DNA from: Actinophytocola sp.
GTDB lineage: Bacteria > Actinomycetota > Actinomycetes > Mycobacteriales > Pseudonocardiaceae
DNA length: 47,887 nt
NCBI GenBank assembly: GCA_009377475.1
Contig: WHTY01000027.1
Location: forward strand, 1 to 47,887
Direction: 5' to 3'
This document shows positions 1 through 7,976 of the stretch, one piece after another; position 1 is the first letter of the stretch, and each line of letters starts with the position of its first letter. The notes under the pieces are model-generated. The model did not search any database. It saw nothing but the letters and a program-made list of their open reading frames with translations, and was not told the origin of the DNA. A program made the translations under genes and the position numbers.

Positions 1-1
1 A

Positions 2-121
2 AGCTACCCCCGCGTCGTCAAACGAAGGCAAGTGGGCAAGAAACTCACCAAGCAAGCCCACCACCAGGAAACCAAATACACGAGGCCAGCAAAGATCGAA
101 CTCACGCGCCAAGCCGCTTAA
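2..121 (+). mobile_element. IS4-like transposase, C-terminal 39 residues (partial, runs off window start)
   Basis: An open frame enters from the left edge and stops at TAA 119-121. The residues begin SYPRVVKRRQVGKKL and end ELTRQAA. The YPRVVKR motif followed by a basic tail is typical of the C-terminus of IS4-family DDE transposases of Streptomyces and related actinobacteria (family knowledge). The catalytic DDE residues lie outside the window, so activity cannot be judged. Codon use is less GC-biased here (AAA, CAA and ACA codons) than in the following genes, which fits a mobile gene. The stop overlaps a perfect hairpin. Confidence 0.6.
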
Positions 122-130
122 GTAAGCGGC
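113..130. terminator. Perfect 8-bp-arm hairpin overlapping the transposase stop
   Basis: GCCGCTTA at 113-120 and TAAGCGGC at 123-130 are exact reverse complements separated by AG. The hairpin includes the TAA stop of the transposase fragment. It probably acts as a transcript end for the insertion sequence. No T-run follows, so this is a stem-only call. Confidence 0.45.
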
Positions 131-505
131 ATTGGGCTGGACCCCACACGCCAACCCAGGCGCTTCACCGCACCCCACACCGAACCCATCGGCTAACACC
201 AAGGCCGAGCCACAACCACACACCGGCCCACCACGACCAGCACCCCATGCTGGCCGTGGGTAGCGGCATGCGCTCAGGAAGACGGCCACTTCTGCATGCG
301 CCGCCGCCGAATGCGACGCACCCACCCCGACGAACAAGCCATTGTAGACCTCACGTCGGTCGTTTTCCTCACCGTCTTGCACCCAGTTTCACAGCCCCTT
401 GGCGAGCAACGAGACGTCGGTCAGCCTGGAATTGGACGTCGTCGACGCCGTCGAGGGGCGTCGCGGATAGCATGGCCGCGGTCACGCAGCTGTTCTGGGG
501 GGTTG
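122..505. other. Gene-free stretch between transposase tail and hydrolase
   Basis: No convincing coding frame was seen. From about 140 to 250 the plus strand is C/A-rich and G-poor, which fits the flank of an insertion sequence. The end of the element could not be placed because its left half is missing and no short direct repeat was found. Confidence 0.4.
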
Positions 506-1351
506 ATGATGCACTCGTTCCGCACACCCGAAGGCGTCACGCTCGGGGTCGAGCACTTCGGCGATGCGGCGGCGCCCCTCGTGCTGCTCGCGGGCGGCAC
601 GACCATGCTCTCGTGGCCCGACGCGCTCTGCGAGTCGCTCGCGCGCGGCGGACGCCACGTCGTGCGCTACGACCTGCGCGACTCCGGCGCGTCGACAACC
701 GTCGATCCCGAGGCGCCCGCCTACACGCTCCGGGATCTCGCCGCCGACGCGGCCGCACTCGCCCGTGGGCTCGACGACCGGCCCGCGCACCTGGCGGGCA
801 TCGGCGTCGGGGGGATGGTCGCCCAGGTCGCCGCACTCGACCACCCGGACGCGTTCTCAGCACTCACCCTCGCCGGAACACGGTCCGTCGCACCAGGCCC
901 GGTCGACGACGACCTACCCGACCACGACAAGGCGGCGGTGGGCCAGCGATTCGCGCTCCCGAAGCCCGACTGGTCCGACCGTGCCGCGGTGGCGGAGTTC
1001 GCCGCCGCCGGAGCTGCGGCCTTCGGCGACGACCCCGGCGCGGCACGCGTGACCGCCGAGCGCATCTTCGACCGCACGCAGGGCACGGCGACCTCGGTCC
1101 ACCTGGCCAACCAGCTTGGCATGGTGTTCGCCAGGCTCGACTGCGCGCCACGCTGGCGCGAGCGCCTGCCCGAACTCGCGATACCAGCGCTCGTGGTACA
1201 CGGTCGTCATGACCGGTTCTTCCCGGTCGGCAACGGCGAAGCGCTCGCCCGCGAGATCCCGGGCGCACGGCTGCTCGTGCTCGAACAGGCCGCAACCGCC
1301 ATCCCCGACACAGCCGCCGACGACGTCGCCGCGGCGATGCTCGCGCTCTGA
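506..1351 (+). CDS. Alpha/beta-hydrolase fold protein lacking the catalytic Ser and His
   Basis: A 281-residue protein of the RdmC/aclacinomycin-methylesterase-like alpha/beta-hydrolase group: oxyanion region LLAGGTTMLSWPD (about 27-39), RYDLRDSG (54-61) and VVHGRHDRFFP (230-240) follow that family's order. The nucleophile elbow, normally G-x-S-x-G, reads GIGVGG at 98-103, so Gly100 replaces Ser. The usual GHxxP near the end reads EQAATAIP (260-267), so the catalytic His is also absent. The acid Asp236 is kept. The start was chosen because a G-run precedes tandem ATGs at 506 and 509; upstream in-frame sequence is Arg-rich and not family-like. It is a pseudo-hydrolase or decaying gene; the reading frame itself is intact. 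Confidence 0.8.
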   Translation: MMHSFRTPEGVTLGVEHFGDAAAPLVLLAGGTTMLSWPDALCESLARGGRHVVRYDLRDSGASTTVDPEAPAYTLRDLAADAAALARGLDDRPAHLAGIGVGGMVAQVAALDHPDAFSALTLAGTRSVAPGPVDDDLPDHDKAAVGQRFALPKPDWSDRAAVAEFAAAGAAAFGDDPGAARVTAERIFDRTQGTATSVHLANQLGMVFARLDCAPRWRERLPELAIPALVVHGRHDRFFPVGNGEALAREIPGARLLVLEQAATAIPDTAADDVAAAMLAL

Positions 1352-1420
1352 TCAGCGACCGCACGCATCCGAGCGGCAGCACGCTCCCGACAGGCGACAC
1401 TCGCTACCCACGTCACCCCA

Positions 1421-1501
1421 ACGATCAAGGCGATAGACGTCGTCCTCAGGTCAGGGCAGCTCTTCGTCGTTCCGAAGGGGGCCGGTGTCAACCTTCCGAA
1501 C
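1421..1501 (+). pseudogene. Shard of a cupin-domain protein
   Basis: Between the hydrolase and the next gene, a 27-codon stretch reads IDVVLRSGQLFVVPKGAGVN. This resembles the 'DVVxLxxGELFVVPkGveH' strand pair of cupin_2 proteins (family knowledge), with the metal His replaced. No start codon or remaining domain is present on either side. It may be all that remains of a deleted cupin gene, though a chance match is possible with so short a piece. Confidence 0.25.
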
Positions 1502-1579
1502 GTCACTGACCGTCGCGCGCGACAGGAGGGGCTACGGCGAGAGCGGACGTCCACAACATAGGCTGAGGCGATCACCGAT

Positions 1580-1921
1580 ATGGGCTCACGTCCACTGACG
1601 CAGCGAGAGCGCGCCGTGCTGGCAACGTTCCTGGCCGTGGACTTCCCCGGCGTTGAAGTTCTGCGGCACCAGGCGACGGAGGTGTACGTGGTCAGCACAT
1701 GCGGGTGCGGATGTCCATCCGTTGAGTTCCACGCTGGTCGCGGGCTCGGGATGACGGCGCGTGTCACCGCGAGTGTCCGTCACTCCGACGACGGCCTGTT
1801 CCTGTACACGATCGAAGATCCGCAATACGGCGAAGTCCTCGGCGGCATCGAGTGGGTCGGCGTCGGACAGTCGGATCCGCGAGAGTTCCCGTCGCCCGAC
1901 CTGCTCGACGTCGAGCCGTAG
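1580..1921 (+). CDS. Hypothetical protein with a CGCGCPS cysteine cluster
   Basis: A 113-residue protein starting MGSRPLTQRERAVLATFLAVDFPG. It has an N-terminal helix, then VVSTCGCGCPSVEF (about residues 38-51) with three closely spaced Cys that could hold a metal, and an acidic C-terminus. No signal peptide or membrane segment is present. I do not recognise a named family; similar short proteins with a C-x-C-x-C-P-S motif are common in actinobacteria as hypotheticals. It converges on the UDP-glucose dehydrogenase gene with only 12 bp between stops. No strong ribosome binding site is seen before the ATG. Confidence 0.6.
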   Translation: MGSRPLTQRERAVLATFLAVDFPGVEVLRHQATEVYVVSTCGCGCPSVEFHAGRGLGMTARVTASVRHSDDGLFLYTIEDPQYGEVLGGIEWVGVGQSDPREFPSPDLLDVEP

Positions 1922-1933
1922 CAGCAGGGAGCT

Positions 1934-3265
1934 CTACACCGTCTCCCGAGTGACCCGCCCGAGCGCGCGGTAGCTCCATCCGGCGAGTCGCCAGCGGTCG
2001 GGGTCGAGGCCGTGGCGGCCATCGATGATGCGGCGGTGGTTGACCACCGCGCCAAGCGCAAGTGGATCAAGCGTGCGGAACTCCGGCCACTCGGTGAGGT
2101 GCAGCACCAGGTCGGCGTCGGTCACGGCATCCCGAGCGCTGTCGACATACTCCAGCGTCGGTGCGGCACGCCGGGCGGTCTCGTTGGCCACCGGGTCGTA
2201 CACTCGCACCCGCGCGCCCAGCGCGTCCAACGTGGACGCGACGTGCAACGCCGGTGAGTCCCGCACGTCATCGGACAGCGGCTTGAACGCCGCACCGAGC
2301 ACCGCGATCCGCCGCCCGCGCGGCGCGAAGTCGCACGCCTCGACAGCGAGGTCGACGACCCGGTCGCGCATGCGGGCGTTGGCCGTGTCCACCGACGACA
2401 GCAGCTGGGCCACGCCCGCGCCGAGCTCCGCCGCCTGCGCGGTCAGCGCGCGAATGTCTTTGGGCAGACATCCACCGCCGAACCCGAGACCCGCGTTGAG
2501 TCCTCGGCGGCCGATGCGGTCGTCGTAGCCCAGGACGTCGGCCAGGCTGACGATGTCCGCGCCGACGAGGTCGCTCAGCTCCGCCATCGCGTTGATGAAC
2601 GAGATCTTGGTGGCCAGGAACGCGTTGGCCGCCAGCTTGGCCAGCTCCGCGGTCGGCACATCGGTCACCTCGATCGGCACACCCTCGCGAATGGACTGCC
2701 GATACACGTGCCGCAACGTCTTCTCCGCCTCGGCGGAAGCCACTCCCAGCACCAGCCGGTCGGGGCGCACGGTGTCCTCGATGGCGTGGCCTTCGCGCAG
2801 GAACTCCGGGTTCCACGCGACCTCGACGGTGACGTCCGGCGGCGCGAGCGCGGCCAGCCGCTCGCTCACCCGCTCGGCCGTGCCAGGTGGAACCGTTGAC
2901 TTCCCCACGACGAGCGTGTCCTGCGACAGCAGCGGCCCCAACGTCTCGGTCACCGCGAACACCGCGCTGAGGTCCGCGCCGTCGCCGTCACGGGACTGCG
3001 GTGTGCCGACACAGACGAAGTGCACGGCCGCGAACTCGGCCGCCTCCGCGAACGACGTGGTGAACCGCAGGCGGCCTTCGCGCACGTGCCGGGACACCAA
3101 CTCGTCCAGCCCCGGCTCGGCGAACGGGACGACGCCCGCCGACAGCATGGCGATCTTGCGCTCGTCGACGTCGACGCCGAGGACGTCGAAGCCGAGCTCG
3201 GCCATGCAGGCTGCGTGCGTGGCACCCAGATAGCCAGTCCCGATCACACAGATGCGTTCGCTCAT
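1934..3265 (-). CDS. UDP-glucose 6-dehydrogenase
   Basis: A 443-residue UDP-glucose/GDP-mannose dehydrogenase that oxidises UDP-glucose to UDP-glucuronate with two NAD+. The N-terminal Rossmann motif is GTGYLG (9-14), Lys220 lies in NAFLATKISF, and the catalytic Cys266 is in GFGGGCLPKD. The C-terminal UDP-binding domain contains GAAFKPLSDDVRDSP. Length is normal for bacterial Ugd (about 430-460). The start is ATG 3265 because upstream codons are not family-like and MSERICVIGTGYLG is a canonical N-terminus. It is divergent from an MgtA-like mannosyltransferase, which suggests UDP-GlcA supply for a glucuronosyl lipid or polysaccharide (inference). The closest alternative is GDP-mannose dehydrogenase, less likely from the FGGGCLPKD and NPEFLREG signatures. 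Confidence 0.9.
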   Translation of the reverse strand: MSERICVIGTGYLGATHAACMAELGFDVLGVDVDERKIAMLSAGVVPFAEPGLDELVSRHVREGRLRFTTSFAEAAEFAAVHFVCVGTPQSRDGDGADLSAVFAVTETLGPLLSQDTLVVGKSTVPPGTAERVSERLAALAPPDVTVEVAWNPEFLREGHAIEDTVRPDRLVLGVASAEAEKTLRHVYRQSIREGVPIEVTDVPTAELAKLAANAFLATKISFINAMAELSDLVGADIVSLADVLGYDDRIGRRGLNAGLGFGGGCLPKDIRALTAQAAELGAGVAQLLSSVDTANARMRDRVVDLAVEACDFAPRGRRIAVLGAAFKPLSDDVRDSPALHVASTLDALGARVRVYDPVANETARRAAPTLEYVDSARDAVTDADLVLHLTEWPEFRTLDPLALGAVVNHRRIIDGRHGLDPDRWRLAGWSYRALGRVTRETV

Positions 3266-3411
3266 GGGCAGATCCCAACAGCGAGCGGTGACGGGACAAC
3301 GCTGGTCACGCAGACGGGACGTAACAGCACGGTGAAACAACCGACTTCGTCAGCTGGACGGCGCCGAGCCGCAACCTGCGCCTCGCCGGGTGTTCACACA
3401 GGGGTGTCAGG

Positions 3412-4539
3412 TTGACCGCTGTGCACATCGCGATCGTGGCCGAGTCGTTCCTGCCGCAGGTGAACGGCGTGGCCAACACCGTACGGCACCTGGTCGAGGA
3501 GCTGACCGCCGCCGGGCACGACGTCCTCGTGGTCGCGCCGGGGCCCGGTGAGACGTCGTACTGCGGCAGCCGCGTCATCCGGCTGCGCAGCGTCCCACTC
3601 CCCCGCTACGCGAGCTTCCCGGTGGGGCTGCCGCATCGGCGCGCGATCGCCGACGCGCTCGCCCGGTTCGCGCCGGACATCGTGCACCTGGCGTCGCCCG
3701 CCGTGCTCGGCGCGGCCGGGATGAGCGTCGCCGCGCGGCTGGGGCTGCCGACGGTCGCGGTGTTCCAGACGGACCTGGTCGGTTTCGCGCGCCAGTACCG
3801 CATCCGCGCGGACACGGCGGTGTGGGCGTGGCTGCGCCGCATTCACAGCCGCGCCGACCGCACGCTCGCGCCGTCGACCGTGACCGCAGGTCAGCTCCGC
3901 GCCGCCGGGGTGCCGCGGGTCGCGCTGTGGGGCCGGGGCGTCGACACGGACCTGTTCCACCCTGGTCGACGTCGCACCGAGCTGCGCCGCGAGCTGGCGC
4001 CGGACGGCGAGCTGCTGGTCGGCTACGTCGGACGGCTCGCGGCGGAAAAACAGGTGCACCGCCTTGCCGAACTGGCGGACGTCCCCGGCATTCGCGTGGT
4101 CGTCGTCGGTGACGGTCCCGAGCGGGAGTCGTTGCGGGACGTCCTGCCGACCGCGCGGTTCCTCGGCATGCTCCGGGGCGAGGAGCTGGCCACTGCCTAT
4201 GCCTCCCTCGACGTCTTCGTGCACACCGGCGAGCACGAGACGTTCTGCCAGACCGTGCAGGAGGCGCAGGCCAGCGGCGTCGCGACCGTCGCACCGGCCG
4301 CGGGCGGTCCGCTCGACCTGGTGACCGACGGCATGACCGGCCTGCTCTACGAGCCCGCCGACCCGGACGCGCTACGACGCACGGTGCGGCGTCTCGTCCG
4401 CGACGACGAGCTGCGGTTCCGGCTGGCCGCTGGCGGTACCGCCCGTGTCGCCGGGCGGACCTGGGCGCACGTCGTCGATGACCTCGTCGTCCACCACTAC
4501 TCCGCCGTGCTCCCGCAGTCGCCTGGGCTCGCCGCGTGA
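3412..4539 (+). CDS. GT4-family glycosyltransferase, MgtA-like (GDP-mannose-dependent mannosyltransferase)
   Basis: A 375-residue GT-B glycosyltransferase. The N-terminus MTAVHIAIVAESFLPQVNGV and the block HETFCQTVQEAQASG with the E-x7-E pair (Glu276/Glu284) match MgtA (Rv0557/NCgl0452), which adds mannose to a glucuronosyl diacylglycerol anchor in corynebacteria (family knowledge). The donor-site region GYVGRLAAEKQV (204-215) is intact. The start is TTG 3412; GTG 3421 is possible. It overlaps the next glycosyltransferase gene by 4 bases (GTGA), indicating translational coupling, and is divergent from UDP-glucose dehydrogenase. Exact donor and acceptor are inferred. No membrane segment, so it should act on the cytoplasmic face. 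Confidence 0.82.
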   Translation: MTAVHIAIVAESFLPQVNGVANTVRHLVEELTAAGHDVLVVAPGPGETSYCGSRVIRLRSVPLPRYASFPVGLPHRRAIADALARFAPDIVHLASPAVLGAAGMSVAARLGLPTVAVFQTDLVGFARQYRIRADTAVWAWLRRIHSRADRTLAPSTVTAGQLRAAGVPRVALWGRGVDTDLFHPGRRRTELRRELAPDGELLVGYVGRLAAEKQVHRLAELADVPGIRVVVVGDGPERESLRDVLPTARFLGMLRGEELATAYASLDVFVHTGEHETFCQTVQEAQASGVATVAPAAGGPLDLVTDGMTGLLYEPADPDALRRTVRRLVRDDELRFRLAAGGTARVAGRTWAHVVDDLVVHHYSAVLPQSPGLAA

Positions 4540-5663
4540 GCCGTGCTCGACCGCGCATCGCGCAACTGGCCAACTTCGTCGGGCCGGCGTCCGGTGGCAT
4601 GAAGACCGCCGTCGAGATGCTGGGGCGGCACTACGTCGAGTCCGGCGCGGCACGGCTGCTCATCACGCCGGGCGCGCGGGACAGGGTCGAGCACACCCCC
4701 GGCGGCACCGTGGCCCAGGTGAGGGCGCCACGCGTGGGCGGCGGCTACCGCCTCATCGTGGAGCCGTGGCGTGTGCTGGAGGTCTTGATGCGGTTCCGGC
4801 CGACATCGTTGGAGATCTCGGACAAGTCCACGCTGCTGCCGGTCACCGGCTGGGCGCGACGGGCGGGCGTGGGATGCGTGCTGTTCTCGCACGAACGGCT
4901 GGACGCCATGATCTCGCTGCGGACCGGGTGGCAGGTCGGCGCCGGGGTGTCGCTACTCAACTGGGTGCTCGCCAGGCGGTTCGACGCCATCGTGGTGACG
5001 TCGCGGTTCGCGGCGCAGGAGTTCACCGCGCACGCGGCTCCGCTGCACCGGGTTCCCCTCGGCGTCGACCTGGACGTCTTCCATCCCGGGTGCGGCGAGC
5101 CGGTGGACGACGGCGTGCTCAAGCTCGTCCACGTCGGACGGTTGTCGCGGGAGAAAAGCCCGCACCTGGCGGTGGCGACGGTGATCGCGCTGCATCGACG
5201 TGGCGTTCCCGTGCGGATGGACGTCTTCGGCAGCGGCCCGCACGAGGACGAGCTGCGCACCATGGCCCGGGGTGCGCCGGTGTGGTTCCACGGGCATGTC
5301 GGGGACCGTCGTCGGCTCGCCGCGCGGCTGTCGTCGGCCGACATCGCGGTGTCGGTGTGTCCTGGTGAGACGTTCGGGTTGGCGATCCTGGAAGCGCTCG
5401 CCTGCGGCACGCCGGTGGTGACGGCCGATCGCGGCGGCGGCGCCGAGCTCATCGACGCCGACTGCGGTGAACAGGGCGCACCGGAACCGGAGGCGCTGGC
5501 CGACGCGGTGCTGCGACTCGACGAGCGCGACCCCGGCGCATGCCGCAAGGCCGCGCGCCGACGTGCGCAGGACTTCCGCTGGGCCGACACCGCGCGGGCG
5601 ATGCTGGCACTGCACCGCCGTGTCACCGCCGGTGGGGTCGCGGACACCGGCATCGCCAGTTGA
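4536..5663 (+). CDS. GT4-family glycosyltransferase, PimC-like
   Basis: A 375-residue GT-B protein whose N-terminus RIAQLANFVGPASGGMKTAVEMLG resembles PimC, the mannosyltransferase described in some M. tuberculosis strains that adds a third mannose to phosphatidylinositol mannosides. It carries the nucleotide-sugar motif HVGRLSREKSPHLAV (199-213) and the E-x7-E pair in PGETFGLAILEALACG (Glu278/Glu286). The GTG start overlaps the stop of the MgtA-like gene by 4 bases, so the two are one operon. The gene ends with AGT TGA TC, the same Ser-stop context seen at repeat elements elsewhere in the window. Substrate is inferred from similarity and neighbours only. Confidence 0.75.
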   Translation: MSRARPRIAQLANFVGPASGGMKTAVEMLGRHYVESGAARLLITPGARDRVEHTPGGTVAQVRAPRVGGGYRLIVEPWRVLEVLMRFRPTSLEISDKSTLLPVTGWARRAGVGCVLFSHERLDAMISLRTGWQVGAGVSLLNWVLARRFDAIVVTSRFAAQEFTAHAAPLHRVPLGVDLDVFHPGCGEPVDDGVLKLVHVGRLSREKSPHLAVATVIALHRRGVPVRMDVFGSGPHEDELRTMARGAPVWFHGHVGDRRRLAARLSSADIAVSVCPGETFGLAILEALACGTPVVTADRGGGAELIDADCGEQGAPEPEALADAVLRLDERDPGACRKAARRRAQDFRWADTARAMLALHRRVTAGGVADTGIAS

Positions 5664-5690
5664 TCGCAGCAGGCGCAGGCGTCGGCGAGT

Positions 5691-5740
5691 GGATCGTGAG
5701 GCGTTGTGGTTGCTATGACGACCACCACGCCTCACGATCC
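5691..5740. repeat. Palindromic element, family I copy 1 (probable bidirectional terminator)
   Basis: Left arm 5691-5710 (GGATCGTGAGGCGTTGTGGT) pairs with right arm 5721-5740 with one mismatch around a 10-base loop. The strand CGTGAGGCGTTGTGGTTG recurs with one change at about 7730 inside another hairpin, so this is a dispersed element. It sits between convergent genes (PimC-like on plus, GT2 on minus), a natural place for a two-way terminator. Confidence 0.7.
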
Positions 5741-5746
5741 CCTCGT

Positions 5747-6910
5747 TTACCGCCCCTTCCAGGAGTTCTTGCCGCGCAGTGCCCTTGCGGCGCCATCGAG
5801 CAGCAGCACGCCGAACAGCGCGCCGGTTGCGGGCGCGATCGGGGCGTACTCCGGGCTCGCGCGCATCAGCCTTGCCGTGCGGGCGTGCGCGATGCTCTGC
5901 GCGAGCCAGCCGAGCAGACCGAACGCCCCCAACGCCGGACGCCGCGCCCACCAGCCAGCCGCGACGGTGACTGGCGCGGCCAGTGATGCCACGATCTGCC
6001 CGACACCGATTCCCACCAGCGCGGGCACCGATCCCTTGGTACCCGCGACGAAGCTTTTCCGAAATGATGCCCAGCCTTGCCGGAACGGGTCCATGCCGCT
6101 GGTGGTGAAGTAGTCCAGCCCGTCGACGGTGCGCGTGGTGCCGCCGTGGTCGCGCACGGCCGTCGCGATCTCGACGTCCTCGTTGCGCCGCGACGCGAGG
6201 GACTTCCACCCGCCGATCTTCTCGTAGTGCGACCGGCGCAGCAGGATGCAGTGGCCGATAGCGAACGCTTTGCGCCCGCGTCCGTCCGGCGCGGCGTTCT
6301 CACCGATCATCTGCAGCCCTGGCGGGATCAGCAACGGCCATGTGGCCGAACGCCCCGGCGGCGGTCCGCCTGGGGTCGAGACCAGGTCGGCGTCTAGCGC
6401 TTCCGCGGTGCTTAGCAGCCGGGCGACCAGGTCGGGGGCGAGCACCGTGTCAGCGTCGATGAACAGCAGCCACTCCTCTGCTTCTGGCGGTTCGGCGTGT
6501 TCCACGCCGGTGTACATCGCGTGCACCTTGCCGCTCCAGCCGGGCGGCGGCCCGTCCACCCTGGCGACGGTCAGCCGGTGGTCGTCGGCGGCGTGTTCGC
6601 GGGCGAGATCGCCGGTGCCGTCCGTCGAGCCGTCGTCGACGACCACCACCCGGAGCAGCGAAGCCCCGTTGGCACCGTGGGTTTGCGCACTGACGCTGCG
6701 CAGGCAGTCGCCGAGCATGCTGATCTCGTTGCGCGCGGGGATGACCACGGTGACCTTCGGTGGCACGACCGCCTGGCGTGGTTCCCGGACCGGGGGCACC
6801 GCGCGGACCTGCGCCGCCGTGCGTGCGCTGCGATATATCACGCCTGCGACGGCCGCCGCGAGGGCCAGCAGCGGTTTGCGGCTGCGCTGTTGGTTGTAAG
6901 TCACCGCCAC
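5747..6910 (-). CDS. Membrane-associated family 2 glycosyltransferase (CrtQ/HpnI-like)
   Basis: A 387-residue GT2 protein. An N-terminal hydrophobic segment (about 13-26) is followed by the GT-A domain: VTVVIPARNEISMLGDCLRSV, the nucleotide-binding VVDDGSTDGT, and the metal motif FIDADT. A second conserved acidic site RRNEDVEI stands where GT2 enzymes carry the catalytic ED. Two or three C-terminal hydrophobic helices follow (GIGVGQIVASLAAPVTVAAG, ALGAFGLLGWLAQS, GALFGVLLLDGAA). This layout fits glycosyltransferases acting on lipid acceptors such as carotenoid or hopanoid glycosylases. The start is GTG 6910. It converges on the two GT4 genes and may belong to the same envelope-glycolipid function, but transcription is opposite. 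Confidence 0.75.
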   Translation of the reverse strand: MAVTYNQQRSRKPLLALAAAVAGVIYRSARTAAQVRAVPPVREPRQAVVPPKVTVVIPARNEISMLGDCLRSVSAQTHGANGASLLRVVVVDDGSTDGTGDLAREHAADDHRLTVARVDGPPPGWSGKVHAMYTGVEHAEPPEAEEWLLFIDADTVLAPDLVARLLSTAEALDADLVSTPGGPPPGRSATWPLLIPPGLQMIGENAAPDGRGRKAFAIGHCILLRRSHYEKIGGWKSLASRRNEDVEIATAVRDHGGTTRTVDGLDYFTTSGMDPFRQGWASFRKSFVAGTKGSVPALVGIGVGQIVASLAAPVTVAAGWWARRPALGAFGLLGWLAQSIAHARTARLMRASPEYAPIAPATGALFGVLLLDGAARALRGKNSWKGR

Positions 6911-7058
6911 AACATGGGCGAGTAGGTGAAACGGCGAGTGCAGCCGGGACGAACGTTACGCGAATACCTGACAAGTTGTCCCAATAGAAGACCGCCTCGG
7001 ACATTGCCCGGTATTGACCTACGGCTATCGCGGGCGAGAACAGCGCGGTAAAATGCCG

Positions 7059-7439
7059 TTACTCCGCCGGTTCGGCGCGCTCGACCCGGACGGTGTCGCC
7101 AGGGCCGACCGTGGCCACCGCCCGCGCATCACCGATGACCTGTCCGAGCACTGTGGCCGCTGACGCGAGGCGGCACTCGTCACCGCGCGAGACCGGAGTA
7201 GGACCGTATGGAATTGCCAACGCGTTGCCCGGCGGCCAGTAGCAGACCGCCCCGGCATCGACGACGTCCGTCGCATCCGGTTCGAGGTCCAGGTCGATGC
7301 CGATGTCGAAGTACACCTCGTCGCCCCAGGTCTGGGCGCGCGACTCGACGGGCAGCGCGTTCCACACCGCCCGCGCGGACGGGGTGTCCCTCAGCTCAGC
7401 CGTGGTGGCTCCGGCGGGCCACGTGATCGTGATGCGCAC
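7059..7439 (-). CDS. Cyclophilin-like fold protein (TM1367 family)
   Basis: A 126-residue protein with the signatures of the cyclophilin-like family typified by Thermotoga TM1367: ALPVESRAQTWGDEVYFDIGI (about 28-48), VCYWPPGNALAIPYGPTP (65-82) and a final VGPGDTVRVERAE strand. Function of the family is unknown; it adopts the cyclophilin barrel without proven isomerase activity. The start is GTG 7439, preceded by an excellent GGAGGTGA ribosome binding site. It stands alone: the membrane GT2 lies 148 bp downstream on the same strand, and the region upstream has no gene for about 660 bp. Confidence 0.82.
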   Translation of the reverse strand: MRITITWPAGATTAELRDTPSARAVWNALPVESRAQTWGDEVYFDIGIDLDLEPDATDVVDAGAVCYWPPGNALAIPYGPTPVSRGDECRLASAATVLGQVIGDARAVATVGPGDTVRVERAEPAE

Positions 7440-7624
7440 GTGTTCTCACCTCCGGCTGGAGACTACGCCACGGGACCCGCGTTCCGCGTGGAGCAGCATG
7501 GCTGTGCAGGGAGCGTTCCCGCTCATGACCGGCGGCCGGCCGGTCATGTCGCGACGCATGAAGACCCTCGCCGCAGCCAGACGTCGCGAGCTGCGGGCGC
7601 AGCCGACTGGTGGCGCAACCTGAG

Positions 7625-7666
7625 CCGGGTGTCCTGCGCCGGGTGTCCTGCGCCGGGTGTCCTGCG
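7625..7666. repeat. Three exact tandem copies of a 14-bp unit
   Basis: The unit CCGGGTGTCCTGCG repeats three times without change at 7625, 7639 and 7653, then breaks after CCG. A period of 14 preserves no reading frame, so this is a non-coding microsatellite-like expansion, probably from replication slippage. Confidence 0.85.
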
Positions 7667-7727
7667 CCGACCACGACGCGCAGGTCGCTCGCGTGGGCCT
7701 CGGCTAAGGACCCCGTGGGCTGATGAG

Positions 7728-7773
7728 AACGTCAGGCGTTGTGGTTGTTCGGACAACCACAACACCTCACGTT
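7728..7773. repeat. Palindromic element, family I copy 2
   Basis: 21-base arms at 7728-7748 and 7753-7773 with two mismatches surround the tetraloop TCGG. The arm contains CGTCAGGCGTTGTGGTTG, one base different from the copy at 5694. The tight UUCG-like loop implies a very stable hairpin in RNA. It is not directly adjacent to a gene end, unlike copy 1. Confidence 0.75.
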
Positions 7774-7932
7774 CCACTCGCGTGTTTGCGAAGTCGGCCA
7801 CAATAGAGCGTTTGCGCGAGTCGCCGCGTGGCATGCCTGGTGCGGCTGCTGAACCGCGAGGTCTGCAGGAGCGCGTTCGTGAGTCGGGCTCGACTCTCGT
7901 ACCGGTGACGCGTAGAGAGGTGTCTCTCCCGC

Positions 7933-7976
7933 AAACCGGTACAACCGCATCGCTTCCGATACAGTTGTACCGGTTT
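7933..7976. repeat. Inverted repeat with perfect 13-bp arms
   Basis: AAACCGGTACAAC at 7933-7945 and GTTGTACCGGTTT at 7964-7976 are exact reverse complements with an 18-base spacer. It lies 130 bp upstream of the VOC/nitrilase pair. It could be a dimeric-regulator binding region, a terminator, or part of a decayed repeat; the sequence alone does not decide. Confidence 0.6.

Noticed and set aside
7625..7666. Three tandem 14-bp repeats considered as a CRISPR-like array.
   Set aside because: Units are contiguous with no spacers and no cas genes are nearby; it is a simple tandem repeat.
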